DNA of 64,000 nt from NCBI RefSeq assembly GCF_000298315.2, contig NZ_AEYE02000029.1, forward strand, positions 310,001-374,000, given 5' to 3'. A model generated the notes under the pieces. The model ran no database searches. It was not told the DNA's origin and saw only the letters and a list, made by a program, of their open reading frames with translations. Position 1 is the first letter of the stretch. Every line of letters begins with the position of its first letter. The DNA comes from Rhizobium grahamii CCGE 502 (GTDB taxonomy: Bacteria > Pseudomonadota > Alphaproteobacteria > Rhizobiales > Rhizobiaceae). The position numbers and the translations under genes are program-made. Positions 17,706 through 28,606 of the stretch are shown piece by piece.

Positions 17706-18668
17706 ATGTCCGCCATCCCTCTCTCCACGATCGAAGCAACGCAGGAAGAGCCGCCGGTCAACCTGTGGCGTGACGCCTGGTACCGTCTGAAGCGCAACAA
17801 GCTTGCCCTTTTCGGTCTGGTTGTCGTGCTGATCCTCGGTTTCACCGCAATCTTCGGTCCATACCTGACGCCTTACGATTATCTGACGCAGGATCTGCAG
17901 GCGCGAAACGCGGTTCCGTCACTTCACCACCTGTTCGGTACCGATGATCTAGGTCGCGATGTTTTCAGCCGCGTCGTCTTCGGAACGCGCACGGCCTTCC
18001 TGGTCGCTATCGTCGTGACCTTCATCGCCGTTGCGATCGGTCTCGTGCTCGGTGCCATCGCCGGCTTCTTCGGCAACCCGTTCGATAGCGCCATCATGTG
18101 GCTGACTGACGTGACGATGTCGGTGCCGAACCTGCTGCTCGTCGTCGTCATCAACGCTTCGCTGAAAACGCCGATCGCAAAATGGATGGAGGCGCAATAC
18201 ATGGCGACCCTCAATCCTTTCTATCGGCAGACGATCTGGGTGGATTTCTTCCTTGTGTTCGGCTCGATGGCGCTGATCTCCTGGCCGCCTTACGCCCGTC
18301 TCGTTCGCGCACAGGTGCTGTCGATCCGCAGCCGTCCCTATATCACCGCGGCGCAGGCGCTTGGCCTCTCCAACTGGGTGATCATGAAGCGGTATGTCGT
18401 GCCGAACGCGCTCGGTCCGCTGATCGTCTCCGTCAGCGCAGGTCTCGGCACCGCCATGGTTCTGGAAAGCGCCTTCAGCTTCCTAGGCGTCGGCGTCAAT
18501 CCGCCGACCCCGAGCTGGGGTAACATGATCTCGGATGGCCTGCGCGTCTGGCAGCACTATCCCCATCTGCTGGCCGCACCGGCAGCCGTTCTCGGCCTTG
18601 CCTCGGTTGCTTTCAGCTTCCTCGGCGATGGCCTCAACGACGCACTCAATCCGCGGGGCAGCAAGTGA
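17706..18668 (+). CDS. ABC transporter permease (DppC type)
   Basis: A 320-residue permease. Its N-terminal domain (WYRLKRNKLALFGLVVV) precedes six helices, with HLFGTDDLGRDVFSRVVFGTRTA, the DppC/OppC hallmark, near residue 78. The EAA loop is in YITAAQALGLSNWVIMKRYVVPNAL. Its stop overlaps the start of the first ATPase in a TGATG, so the genes are translationally coupled. There is a longer than usual loop around KTPIAKWMEAQYMATL in the middle of the protein. Confidence 0.92.
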   Translation: MSAIPLSTIEATQEEPPVNLWRDAWYRLKRNKLALFGLVVVLILGFTAIFGPYLTPYDYLTQDLQARNAVPSLHHLFGTDDLGRDVFSRVVFGTRTAFLVAIVVTFIAVAIGLVLGAIAGFFGNPFDSAIMWLTDVTMSVPNLLLVVVINASLKTPIAKWMEAQYMATLNPFYRQTIWVDFFLVFGSMALISWPPYARLVRAQVLSIRSRPYITAAQALGLSNWVIMKRYVVPNALGPLIVSVSAGLGTAMVLESAFSFLGVGVNPPTPSWGNMISDGLRVWQHYPHLLAAPAAVLGLASVAFSFLGDGLNDALNPRGSK

Positions 18669-19675
18669 TGAACACAACCAAATCCAATGAACGACTGCTC
18701 GACGTTCGCGGCCTGACGGTCGAAATCGATGGGCGCAATGGACCTGCCGTTGTCGTCGACGGGATCGATCTCCACGTCAACAAGGGCGAGACGCTAGGCG
18801 TCGTCGGTGAATCCGGCTGCGGCAAGAGCCTAACCATGCTGAGCCTGATGCGGCTGCTGCCGAACAAGATCAAGGTCACCAAGGGCTCCGCAAGCTTCGA
18901 CGGCAACGATCTGCAGAAGATGTCGAACAAAGAACTGCGCAAGGTGCGTGGTGGCGACATCGGCTTCGTCTTCCAGGATCCCATGACATCGCTCAATCCC
19001 GTGATGCGCATCGGTGACCAGATCTGCGAACCGCTGATCTATCATCGCAAGATGAGCAAGGCGCAGGCCCGCACGCGGGCTGTCGAACTGCTGCGGCTCG
19101 TTGGCATTCCCGGACCGGAAGAGCGGCTGCAAGCCTATCCGCACGAGCTTTCGGGCGGCATGCGCCAGCGCGTCATGATCGCGATCGGTCTTGCCTGCAA
19201 TCCGAAGCTCTTGATTGCGGACGAACCGACGACCGCGCTCGATGTGACCATCCAGGCGCAGATTGTCGACCTGGTGAAGGATCTGCGTGCCAAGCTCGGC
19301 ATGTCCGTTGTCTGGATCACGCACGATCTGGCGCTGATCGCCGGTCTCGTCGATCGCGTCGCCGTGCTCTATGCCGGAACCGTGGTCGAGGATGCGCCGG
19401 TCGACGAACTCTATGCGCGCCCGAGCCATCCCTACACGCGCGGCCTTCTGGCCTCTATTCCGAAGCTCTCCGATGCACCGGCAAGCCGACTTTCCTCCAT
19501 CGGTGGAACGCCACCGGAACCCGGTCGCCGACCGAAGGGCTGCCCGTTTGCGCCACGCTGTCCGTTGGCCGAACCGGTGTGCCACGAGCGCGTGCCGAAA
19601 CTGGAGCCGCTCGCCGGAGCCGGAAATCACCGGGCCGCCTGTTTTGTTGTCCAGAAGATGCAGGAGGCTGCGTGA
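18668..19675 (+). CDS. ABC transporter ATP-binding protein (DppD type)
   Basis: A 335-residue ATPase. It has Walker A GESGCGKS, signature ELSGGMRQRV and Walker B LLIADEPTTALDVT. The C-terminal oligopeptide-transporter domain has the Cys-rich CPFAPRCPLAEPVCHE, which in some homologues binds an iron-sulfur cluster. It is translationally coupled to the DppC-type permease upstream and to the DppF-type ATPase downstream (both TGATG overlaps). Confidence 0.93.
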   Translation: MNTTKSNERLLDVRGLTVEIDGRNGPAVVVDGIDLHVNKGETLGVVGESGCGKSLTMLSLMRLLPNKIKVTKGSASFDGNDLQKMSNKELRKVRGGDIGFVFQDPMTSLNPVMRIGDQICEPLIYHRKMSKAQARTRAVELLRLVGIPGPEERLQAYPHELSGGMRQRVMIAIGLACNPKLLIADEPTTALDVTIQAQIVDLVKDLRAKLGMSVVWITHDLALIAGLVDRVAVLYAGTVVEDAPVDELYARPSHPYTRGLLASIPKLSDAPASRLSSIGGTPPEPGRRPKGCPFAPRCPLAEPVCHERVPKLEPLAGAGNHRAACFVVQKMQEAA

Positions 19676-20667
19676 TGGGTGCACAACCGCTTCTCAAGGT
19701 GGAAAACCTGGTTAAGCATTTCCATGTCAAGCTCGGCGCCTTCGGCGAGCGTGCGGCAACGGTCTATGCGCTTGACAACGTCAACCTCGATATCATGGAA
19801 GGCGAGACGCTTTCGCTCGTCGGTGAATCCGGCTGTGGCAAGTCGACGACCGGCTTCACCATCCTCAACCTCTACAAAGCGACATCGGGCAAGGTCGTAT
19901 ACAAGGGGCAGGATCTGGCGACGCTTGATGAAAAGCAGATGCGGCCGTTCCGTCGCGATCTGCAGATCGTCTTTCAGGACCCGTATTCGACCCTCAATCC
20001 GCGCATGACGATCGGTGAAGCGATCGGCGAGCCGATCCTGTTCCACAAGCTCTGCACCAAGGCCGAACTGAAGGACAGGATCGCAACGCTGTTGACCGAT
20101 GTCGGTCTGCCGACGCGTTTTGCGCAACGCTATCCGCACGAGCTCTCGGGCGGCCAGCGTCAACGCGTGGTCATCGCCCGGGCGCTGGCCTGTCAGCCGA
20201 AGTTCATCGTATGCGACGAGGCGATCTCCGCTCTCGACGTTTCCATTCAGGCGCAGATCATCAACCTGCTGCTCGACCTGCAGGAAAAATACGGGCTTAC
20301 CTATCTGTTCATCGCCCACGATCTGGCGGTCGTACGCCATATCAGCACACGCGTCGGCGTCATGTATCTCGGTCGTCTTGCCGAACTTGCGACCCGCGAG
20401 GAGTTGTTCGAGAACCCGCTGCACCCCTACACCAAAGCGCTGCTCTCCGCCGTTCCGGAAACCGATCCGGAGCTGGAGCGTACTCGCAAGCGCCAGATCC
20501 TGCAGGGCGATGTGCCGAGCCCGCTTAGTCCACCGACCGGCTGCCGCTTCCATACCCGTTGCCCGATCGCCATGGAAGTTTGCAGCAAGATGATCCCCGA
20601 GTGGAAGGAAGCAAGGCCCGGCCATCTCGTCGCCTGCCATGCGGTCAACACGGGAACAAATGCATGA
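19675..20667 (+). CDS. ABC transporter ATP-binding protein (DppF type)
   Basis: A 330-residue ATPase that completes the five-gene importer. Walker A is GESGCGKST, the signature ELSGGQRQRV and Walker B FIVCDEAISALDVS. The C-terminal domain contains GCRFHTRCPIAMEVCSKM. The start overlaps the DppD stop (TGATG); a longer in-frame start at 19579 would overlap it deeply and is rejected. The gene end overlaps the kinase start by ATGA, placing transport and sugar-acid phosphorylation on one mRNA. Confidence 0.93.
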   Translation: MGAQPLLKVENLVKHFHVKLGAFGERAATVYALDNVNLDIMEGETLSLVGESGCGKSTTGFTILNLYKATSGKVVYKGQDLATLDEKQMRPFRRDLQIVFQDPYSTLNPRMTIGEAIGEPILFHKLCTKAELKDRIATLLTDVGLPTRFAQRYPHELSGGQRQRVVIARALACQPKFIVCDEAISALDVSIQAQIINLLLDLQEKYGLTYLFIAHDLAVVRHISTRVGVMYLGRLAELATREELFENPLHPYTKALLSAVPETDPELERTRKRQILQGDVPSPLSPPTGCRFHTRCPIAMEVCSKMIPEWKEARPGHLVACHAVNTGTNA

Positions 20668-21725
20668 CGCTTCAGGTCGCGGTCATCGCTGACGATCTGA
20701 CCGGTGCGCTCGACACGGGAACACCGTTTGTCGACGCCGGGCTGTCAGTCGCGGTCGCGATCGAGGTCGACGCAATTGCCGACGCTCTCGCCAGCGGTTG
20801 CGATGTGGTTGTCATCAACACGGCCTCACGGGCTCTCCCGGAGGAGGAAGCGGCAAGGAGGGTCAGCGCTGCGGCGAAGGCCTTTCTTGCCGCCTCGCCT
20901 CGTATCGTTCTCAAGAAGATCGACTCTCGCCTCAAGGGCAATGTCGCGGTGGAAAGCCAAGCCCTAGCCACCGTCTTCGGACACGAGACGATCGTGGTGG
21001 CGCCCGCCATTCCTGATCAGGAACGGCCTACTCGAAATGCTCATGTCGTCGGTCGCGGCGTTGACCGGCCGCTGCCCATCGCTGTCCTCTTCGAGACCAG
21101 CGGTCGCCAGGTGTTCGTTCGCGATGCCGAAACCGATGGCGATCTCGACCGGGTGGTTGACGCCTATGACTGGAAAAAAAGCCTTGCCGTCGGCGCCAGG
21201 GGCATTGGGCTTGCTTTTGCCCGCAAGATTGGTCGACCAAACCGGGTAAGCGAAACCCTTGTGGCGTCCCCACGAACGGTCTTTGCCTTCGGCTCTCGCG
21301 ATCCGATCACGGCAGTGCAGATGGCAATGCTCGAAGCTTCCGGCGCTTTGGCCGCGACGATCGACGCGCCCATGGGCGCGCTGACACTCGGGGAGCGGCT
21401 GGGCCTGCCAATGCTCACGCGCTGCAGCGGCGAGATGGCCAGCGATGCTGCGGCAGTTGCCGACCGCTTCGCCAAAGGCGTAAGGTCAGTCATTGACGCG
21501 ACGCGTCCGGAGCTGCTGATGGTCGGCGGCGGCGATACCGCGCTGGCGGTTTTTCGCGAACTTGGAATTCGTACCCTGAGACCAAAGGGCGAGATCGAAG
21601 CAGGGATTCCGTGGTTTGAGGTTACCACAGCCGATGGCTTGTGTCTGCGCTGCGCGGTCAAGTCGGGGGGCTTTGGGAATCCAGATAGTTTGCTAAGACT
21701 GATTGCGCAGAATCAGGCGGCATAG
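20664..21725 (+). CDS. Four-carbon acid sugar kinase family protein (DUF1537)
   Basis: A 353-residue kinase of the DUF1537 family (DtnK/DenK/OtnK). The N-terminal domain begins VAVIADDLTGALDTG with the ADDLTGA motif at residues 9-15. Substrate-domain segments include KKIDSRLKGN and VAPAIPDQERPTRNAHVVG. The C-terminal nucleotide domain has MVGGGDTALAV. Characterised members phosphorylate D-threonate, D-erythronate or L-threonate at C4, feeding a PdxA2 or OtnC-type enzyme; a PdxA2 is present in the facing operon. It is shorter than the usual 410-430 residues. The start overlaps the DppF stop. Confidence 0.88.
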   Translation: MTLQVAVIADDLTGALDTGTPFVDAGLSVAVAIEVDAIADALASGCDVVVINTASRALPEEEAARRVSAAAKAFLAASPRIVLKKIDSRLKGNVAVESQALATVFGHETIVVAPAIPDQERPTRNAHVVGRGVDRPLPIAVLFETSGRQVFVRDAETDGDLDRVVDAYDWKKSLAVGARGIGLAFARKIGRPNRVSETLVASPRTVFAFGSRDPITAVQMAMLEASGALAATIDAPMGALTLGERLGLPMLTRCSGEMASDAAAVADRFAKGVRSVIDATRPELLMVGGGDTALAVFRELGIRTLRPKGEIEAGIPWFEVTTADGLCLRCAVKSGGFGNPDSLLRLIAQNQAA

Positions 21726-21727
21726 AA

Positions 21728-22513
21728 ATGCCGACGGGGAGAATGAAGGTGGACGAAGCAAACGGTGTATCGGCGAAAGCCCCGGCGGCCCCGGAAGGCA
21801 AGCCGGAGCGCGGCAAGGCCGTGAAACTGGTCGATCGGGTATTCGATCAATTGCAGGAGCGCATTCGCTCCGGGAACTATCCGCCGGATTCGCGTCTTCC
21901 CGGCGAGCATGAGCTTGCATCGATGCTCGGCGTTTCGCGTCCGATCGTGCGCGACGCCCTGGCGCGGTTACGCGATCAGGGGATCGTCTATGCCCGTCAG
22001 GGAGCCGGCACATTTGTCAGCGCCCATGGTTCGCCAACGACCCAGCTGTCCTATTCACCAGTCAAGACGATTGCCGATATCCAGCGCTGCTACGAGTTTC
22101 GCCTGACGATCGAGCCGGCCGCCGCCTATTTCGCAGCCAAGCGTCGTGACGAGACGGCAATCCAGAAAATTGCCGCGGCGCTCGCCGACCTGCGAGATGC
22201 GACCAGCCACCAGCTCCATCGCACCGACGCCGACTTCACCTTCCATCGTGCCGTCACCGAGGCCGCCAACAATCACTACTACACGGCCTCGATCGACGCC
22301 CTGAAGGCACACATCGCCGTCGGCATGCACCTTCACGGCCTATCGCTCCTTGGTCCGCGTCAGGGCCTCGAGCAGGTCTACGAGGAGCACAACAAGATTT
22401 ACCTCGCGATCGTCGAAGGCCGCGCGGAAGACGCGCGCGCTTTGATGAAGGCGCATCTTGAGGGTTCGCAGAGCCGCCTCTTCGAAGGTCGCGCGCTGGA
22501 CCTCTCCATGTAG
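21728..22513 (+). CDS. GntR-family (FadR/FCD subfamily) transcriptional regulator
   Basis: A 261-residue regulator. A winged helix lies at about residues 34-100 (ERIRSGNYPPDSRLPGEHELASML, then SRPIVRDALARLRDQGIV). An FCD ligand-binding domain follows with YEFRLTIEPAAAYFAA, DFTFHRAVTEAANNHYY and EEHNKIYLAIVEG; the His and Asp/Glu pattern suggests a metal-dependent sugar-acid ligand. It is the last gene of the importer-kinase operon, 2 bp after the kinase, and is the obvious local regulator. A start at 21743 is also possible. Candidate operators are at 14741-14755 and 12252-12262. Confidence 0.92.
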   Translation: MPTGRMKVDEANGVSAKAPAAPEGKPERGKAVKLVDRVFDQLQERIRSGNYPPDSRLPGEHELASMLGVSRPIVRDALARLRDQGIVYARQGAGTFVSAHGSPTTQLSYSPVKTIADIQRCYEFRLTIEPAAAYFAAKRRDETAIQKIAAALADLRDATSHQLHRTDADFTFHRAVTEAANNHYYTASIDALKAHIAVGMHLHGLSLLGPRQGLEQVYEEHNKIYLAIVEGRAEDARALMKAHLEGSQSRLFEGRALDLSM

Positions 22514-22568
22514 TTGCGGCGGTCGGCTTGACAGCTTTGCCGCTCTGGCTCTAACCTTTTCGCATTCA

Positions 22569-22657
22569 CCAGGGGGGTCCCGGCAAGGGGCTGAGATACT
22601 GCTATCGCGCGCAGTGACCCGTTGAACCTGATCCAGTTCATACTGGCGTAGGGACGG
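22569..22657 (+). promoter_or_regulatory. TPP riboswitch (THI element) of thiC
   Basis: The conserved TPP aptamer is evident: a G-rich GGGGGTCCC strand, GGGGCTGAGATAC, then GACCCGTTGAACCTGATCC and CTGGCGTAGGGA. It lies about 110 bp upstream of the thiC ATG. Binding of thiamine diphosphate should reduce expression of thiCOSGE. Confidence 0.96.
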
Positions 22658-22747
22658 TGCAAGCGCTCGAAGGCATTGGGTTCTCGCGTGGAATCCGTGC
22701 CGGCGTCTTTTCATCATTCCGGCTGATGACTGGGTCTCCAAACCTAA

Positions 22748-24592
<1,845 letters not shown>

Positions 24593-24593
24593 G

Positions 24594-25565
24594 ATGCATG
24601 TCCTCGTCAAAGGGGCCGGCGTTGCCGGCCTCACGGTGGCGCACGAACTCAGCCTTCGTGGTGCCGACGTCACCGTCATGGATCCGCGTCCCGGTTTCGG
24701 CCAGACGGCCTCCTGGCTCGCGGGTGGCATGCTGGCTCCCTGGTGTGAACGTGAAAGCGCGGACGAAGCCGTCTTGCTGCGCGGCCGCGACGCTATCGAC
24801 CGGTGGGAAAGGATGCTACCGGGCGAGGTACACCGAAACGGCACCCTGGTCGTCGCCCCCGCGCGCGACCAAAGCGAACTCGATCGCTTCGCCGCTCGTA
24901 CCAGCAGCCATGAATGGCTAGATGAAGAGCAAATCGCCGCGTTGGAGCCAAGCTTGGCAGACCGGTTCAGGCGGGCGCTGTTCTTCCCGCTGGAAGGACA
25001 TCTCGATCCGAGACGAGTGCTGGGTCTGCTGCGAGAAAAGCTCGCCGCTCGATATGTCGCATTCATCGACCACGTGGCCGAAACCACCGGCTACGATGAC
25101 ATTATCGATTGCACGGGCGCAGCACGCATTGGGCAAATGAGCGGACTTCGCGGCGTGCGCGGCGAAATGCTCTATCTGCAGACGCCCGAGGTCGACCTCG
25201 CCAGACCCGTACGCCTGCTGCATCCCCGCTTCCCCGTCTATATCGTTCCGCGCGGAGATGGCCTGTTCATGGTGGGTGCCACCATGATCGAGACCGAGTT
25301 CGACGGTCCGATCTCGGCGCGTTCGATGATGGAGTTGCTGAACGCCGCCTACGCCGTGCATCCCGCCTTTGCGGACGCGGCCGTTGTCGAAACCGGCGCG
25401 GGCATCCGGCCGGCATTCGCCGACAACTTTCCACGCGTGACCCGCGAGGCCGAGGCAGTGGTGTTCAACGGCCTCTATCGCCACGGCTTCCTGTTGGCGC
25501 CTGTCATGGCGCAGGAAGCTGTGAACCTTGTCGTCTCCAGAACCGAATCGGGAGGAAATTGCTGA
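24594..25565 (+). CDS. thiO: Glycine oxidase ThiO
   Basis: A 323-residue FAD-dependent amine oxidase that makes dehydroglycine (iminoacetate) from glycine for thiazole synthesis. FAD motif GAGVAGL is at residues 7-13, followed by [17 protein letters not shown], typical of ThiO. The C-terminus has the second flavin region [14 protein letters not shown]. The ATG lies one base after the thiC stop. Presence of ThiO rather than ThiH fits an aerobic alphaproteobacterium. Confidence 0.95.
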   Translation: MHVLVKGAGVAGLTVAHELSLRGADVTVMDPRPGFGQTASWLAGGMLAPWCERESADEAVLLRGRDAIDRWERMLPGEVHRNGTLVVAPARDQSELDRFAARTSSHEWLDEEQIAALEPSLADRFRRALFFPLEGHLDPRRVLGLLREKLAARYVAFIDHVAETTGYDDIIDCTGAARIGQMSGLRGVRGEMLYLQTPEVDLARPVRLLHPRFPVYIVPRGDGLFMVGATMIETEFDGPISARSMMELLNAAYAVHPAFADAAVVETGAGIRPAFADNFPRVTREAEAVVFNGLYRHGFLLAPVMAQEAVNLVVSRTESGGNC

Positions 25566-25762
25566 TGAAACTGATCGTCAACGGCGAGCATCACGACCTC
25601 ACTGCGCCAACCTTGTCCGAACTGCTGACGCTGATGGAATACAAAGGCGACTGGCTGGCGACCGCCGTCAACGGCGAAATCGTCCACCGCGAGGATCGCG
25701 CCGACCACGCGCTCAACGACAACGACCGGATCGAAATCCTGTCGCCGATGCAGGGGGGCTGA
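25565..25762 (+). CDS. thiS: Sulfur carrier protein ThiS
   Basis: A 65-residue ubiquitin-like sulfur carrier ending in the essential Gly-Gly (SPMQGG). It is adenylated and thiocarboxylated at that Gly and delivers sulfur to ThiG. Its ATG overlaps the thiO stop (TGATG). The ThiF adenylyltransferase is not in this window, so MoeB or a distant thiF must act. Confidence 0.96.
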   Translation: MKLIVNGEHHDLTAPTLSELLTLMEYKGDWLATAVNGEIVHREDRADHALNDNDRIEILSPMQGG

Positions 25763-25764
25763 CC

Positions 25765-26538
25765 ATGCTGACGCTCTACGACACCGAAGTCTCCTCCCGC
25801 CTGCTTCTCGGCACCGCACGATACCCTTCACCTGCAATCCTCGCAGAGGCCGTCAAGCGATCGGGAACGGAGATCGTCACCGTCTCGCTCCGCCGCGAGA
25901 CCGCGGGCGGACGGAGCGGCGGTGCCTTCTTCGAGATGATACGGGCACTCGGCGTTCGGGTTCTGCCGAACACCGCGGGCTGCCATGGCGTCTCCGAGGC
26001 CGTGCTGACAGCCAAGATGGCGCGCGAGCTCTTCGGCACCAGTTGGATCAAGCTGGAGGTGATCGGCAATCACGATACGCTTCAGCCTGATGTTTTCGGC
26101 TTGGTGGAAGCCGCCCGCATTCTTTCCGGCGAGGGCTTTGAGGTCTTTCCCTACACGACCGACGACCTCGTTGTGGCCGAGAAGCTGCTCGAAGCGGGTT
26201 GCCGGGTATTGATGCCATGGTGCGCCCCGATCGGCAGTGCCGCGGGACCGCTCAACCTCTCGGCGTTGCGTTCGATGCGCGCACATTTCCCCGACATTCC
26301 GCTCATTATTGATGCCGGCATCGGTCGGCCATCACATGCGGCTGCTGTCATGGAGCTCGGCTTCGATGCCGTCCTCCTGAACACCGCTGTTGCCGGCGCT
26401 GGCGACCCCGTGGCCATGGCGGGCGCGTTTGCCAAGGCGATCGAGTCCGGCCGCGAGGCTTTCGGTGCGGGCATGCTCGAACCGCGTGATGTCGCGGTTC
26501 CCTCGACACCCATCATCGGAAAGGCCGTATTTGCATGA
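25765..26538 (+). CDS. thiG: Thiazole synthase ThiG
   Basis: A 257-residue TIM-barrel enzyme that condenses deoxyxylulose phosphate, dehydroglycine and ThiS thiocarboxylate to the thiazole phosphate. Hallmarks: [25 protein letters not shown], the Schiff-base Lys96 in WIKLEVIGN and [12 protein letters not shown]. The ATG lies 2 bp after thiS, with the GGGGGG of the ThiS terminus acting as ribosome site. It overlaps thiE by four bases. Confidence 0.97.
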   Translation: MLTLYDTEVSSRLLLGTARYPSPAILAEAVKRSGTEIVTVSLRRETAGGRSGGAFFEMIRALGVRVLPNTAGCHGVSEAVLTAKMARELFGTSWIKLEVIGNHDTLQPDVFGLVEAARILSGEGFEVFPYTTDDLVVAEKLLEAGCRVLMPWCAPIGSAAGPLNLSALRSMRAHFPDIPLIIDAGIGRPSHAAAVMELGFDAVLLNTAVAGAGDPVAMAGAFAKAIESGREAFGAGMLEPRDVAVPSTPIIGKAVFA

Positions 26539-27167
26539 AGCTCGATCCCTTCTATCTCATCGTCGATAGCGCCGAATGGATCGCACGGCTGGTGCCGCTC
26601 GGCGTCAAGCTCGTGCAGCTCAGGATCAAGGATAAGGACACGACCGAGCTGCGCACCGAAATCCGAACGGCGAAGGCGATTTGTGTCGCGCACGGCTGTC
26701 AGCTTATCGTCAACGACTACTGGCAGCTTGCCATTGAAGAAGGATGCAATTTCGTCCACCTCGGCCAGGAGGATCTGGAGGCGGCCGATCGCGGCGCCAT
26801 TCGTGCCGCCGGCATGAAGCTCGGGCTGTCCACCCACGACGATGCGGAACTTGAGACGGCGCTAGCGGCAAAGCCGGACTATATCGCGCTCGGTCCGATC
26901 TATCCGACCATTCTCAAGCAGATGAAATGGTCGCCGCAAGGACCGGAACGTCTGCGCCTATGGAAGTCGCGCGTCGGCGACATGCCGCTCGTCGCCATCG
27001 GCGGGTTGAACGTCGATCGAATCGAGGGCGTTTTGTCTCAGGGCGCCGACAGCGCTGCTGTCGTGACCGATATTAGCCTGAACCCCGATCCGGAGGCACG
27101 AACGCGGCAGTGGCTCGCTGCCACCGCATCTTGGCGCGGTGTGAAAATGCCATTGGGCCGGTGCTGA
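26535..27167 (+). CDS. thiE: Thiamine phosphate synthase ThiE
   Basis: A 210-residue TIM-barrel enzyme that joins HMP diphosphate and thiazole phosphate to thiamine phosphate. Motifs: [45 protein letters not shown] and the C-terminal phosphate site [11 protein letters not shown]. The start overlaps the thiG stop (ATGA). It is the last clear thiamine gene of the operon. ThiD (HMP-P kinase) is not seen here. Confidence 0.95.
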   Translation: MKLDPFYLIVDSAEWIARLVPLGVKLVQLRIKDKDTTELRTEIRTAKAICVAHGCQLIVNDYWQLAIEEGCNFVHLGQEDLEAADRGAIRAAGMKLGLSTHDDAELETALAAKPDYIALGPIYPTILKQMKWSPQGPERLRLWKSRVGDMPLVAIGGLNVDRIEGVLSQGADSAAVVTDISLNPDPEARTRQWLAATASWRGVKMPLGRC

Positions 27168-27238
27168 AGCAAAACGGTCGATGGGTCGTTCGATCGCAAG
27201 CCTTTCAAAAATGATTGATTTGCGCGTCGTGCTTCACC

Positions 27239-28606
27239 ATGTTGAACCGGGGACTGGACAACAAGTTGGGCTTGGCACGCATGTTACAACGGACCGAGGA
27301 AACGGATGCCGCGCTGATCGACAGGCTTCAGCAAGGCGCTTTCAATTATTTCCCGAAACACTACAATCCCGAAAACGGGCTCGTCGCGGACACGTCCATC
27401 GCGGGGGTCCCCTGCAGCATCGCCGCGGTCGGTTTTTCCCTGTCGTCGTATCCAGTCGCCGTCGAGCGTGGCTGGATGCAGCGGTCCGATGCGATCGAGT
27501 ACACGCTGAAGACGCTCTGTTTCTTTGCCAACGGCCACCAGGGTCGTGAGCGGCACGCGATCGGCTATAAGGGCTTCTTCTATCACTTCCTGCACATGGA
27601 CACCGGTCACCGCGCTTGGAACAGCGAGTTGTCGACGATCGACACCACGCTTCTCGTTGCCGGCATGTTGACCGCCGCCGCCTATTTCGACCGTAACACC
27701 GAGGCCGAAACGGAGATCCGCAGGCTCGCGAACCTGGTTTACGAGAGAATCGATTGGCACTGGGCGCTGAACAAGGGCCAAACCGTTTGCATGGGCTGGA
27801 AGCCGGGCAGCGGCTTCCTGCGTTGGCGCTGGCAGGGCTACGACGAAGCGATCCTGCTCTATACGCTGGCTCTTGCTTCCCCGACGCATCCGATCCCACC
27901 GTCGAGCTACGATGCCTTCACCGCGAGCTATTCGTGGATGCTGTTCGGCGACCAGCCTTACGTCTATGCCGGCCCACTCTTCATTCACTTGTTCTCGCAT
28001 GCCTGGATCGATTTCCGTGGGATCCAGGACAAGGCAATGGCCGAGCGCAACTGGGATTACTTCCGCAACACCCAAGTATCGATCGCCGTGCAGCGGGACT
28101 ATGCCGAGCGCAATCCCGGCCACTTCGTCGGCTACAGCAAGGACGTCTGGGGTCTATCCGCCTCCGATGGCCCGCCTCCGACCCGCAACATGCGCGGCGG
28201 TCGCCATCCGCGCGTGCTCGGCTATGCCGCGCGCGGCGCACCACTCGGCCCGGATGACGGCACGATCGCTCCCTGGGCAGCGCTGGCATCGCTCCCATAT
28301 GACCGCCAGGCCTCGCTCGACGGTCTTCGCGCCCTGATGTCCACCTATCCGAACCTGCTCTACGAGGATCGTTTCCCCGGTGGATTCAACCCGACGGTCA
28401 AGACCAAGCGACCTGAGGGCTGGGTCGACGACCGCTGCGTCGGCATCGACCAGGGCCTACTGGTGATGACGATCGAAAACGATCGGTCCGATTTCATCTG
28501 GAGCCTTATGCGGCGTTCGTCGGTTATCCGGCGCGGTCTTGAGCTAGCGGGATTTAGCGGCGGCTGGTTGTCAGAAGACGAGAGTTCTGAACGCAAGATC
28601 GCCTGA
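27239..28606 (+). CDS. PF10091 glucoamylase-like protein (possible GH144 beta-1,2-glucanase)
   Basis: A protein of about 455 residues with an (alpha/alpha)6-barrel pattern: LIDRLQQGAFNYFPKHYNPENGLVADTS, GFSLSSYPVAVERGW, GFFYHFLHMDTG and WRWQGYDEAILLYTLA. These match the Glycoamylase family (PF10091, COG5368), whose best studied members are endo-beta-1,2-glucanases (GH144). Rhizobia make cyclic beta-1,2-glucan, so a turnover role is plausible but unproven. There is no signal peptide, so it is predicted cytoplasmic. The start is uncertain (27215 TTG, 27239 ATG or 27281 ATG), none with a strong ribosome site. Its stop abuts that of fbpC. Confidence 0.8.
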   Translation: MLNRGLDNKLGLARMLQRTEETDAALIDRLQQGAFNYFPKHYNPENGLVADTSIAGVPCSIAAVGFSLSSYPVAVERGWMQRSDAIEYTLKTLCFFANGHQGRERHAIGYKGFFYHFLHMDTGHRAWNSELSTIDTTLLVAGMLTAAAYFDRNTEAETEIRRLANLVYERIDWHWALNKGQTVCMGWKPGSGFLRWRWQGYDEAILLYTLALASPTHPIPPSSYDAFTASYSWMLFGDQPYVYAGPLFIHLFSHAWIDFRGIQDKAMAERNWDYFRNTQVSIAVQRDYAERNPGHFVGYSKDVWGLSASDGPPPTRNMRGGRHPRVLGYAARGAPLGPDDGTIAPWAALASLPYDRQASLDGLRALMSTYPNLLYEDRFPGGFNPTVKTKRPEGWVDDRCVGIDQGLLVMTIENDRSDFIWSLMRRSSVIRRGLELAGFSGGWLSEDESSERKIA

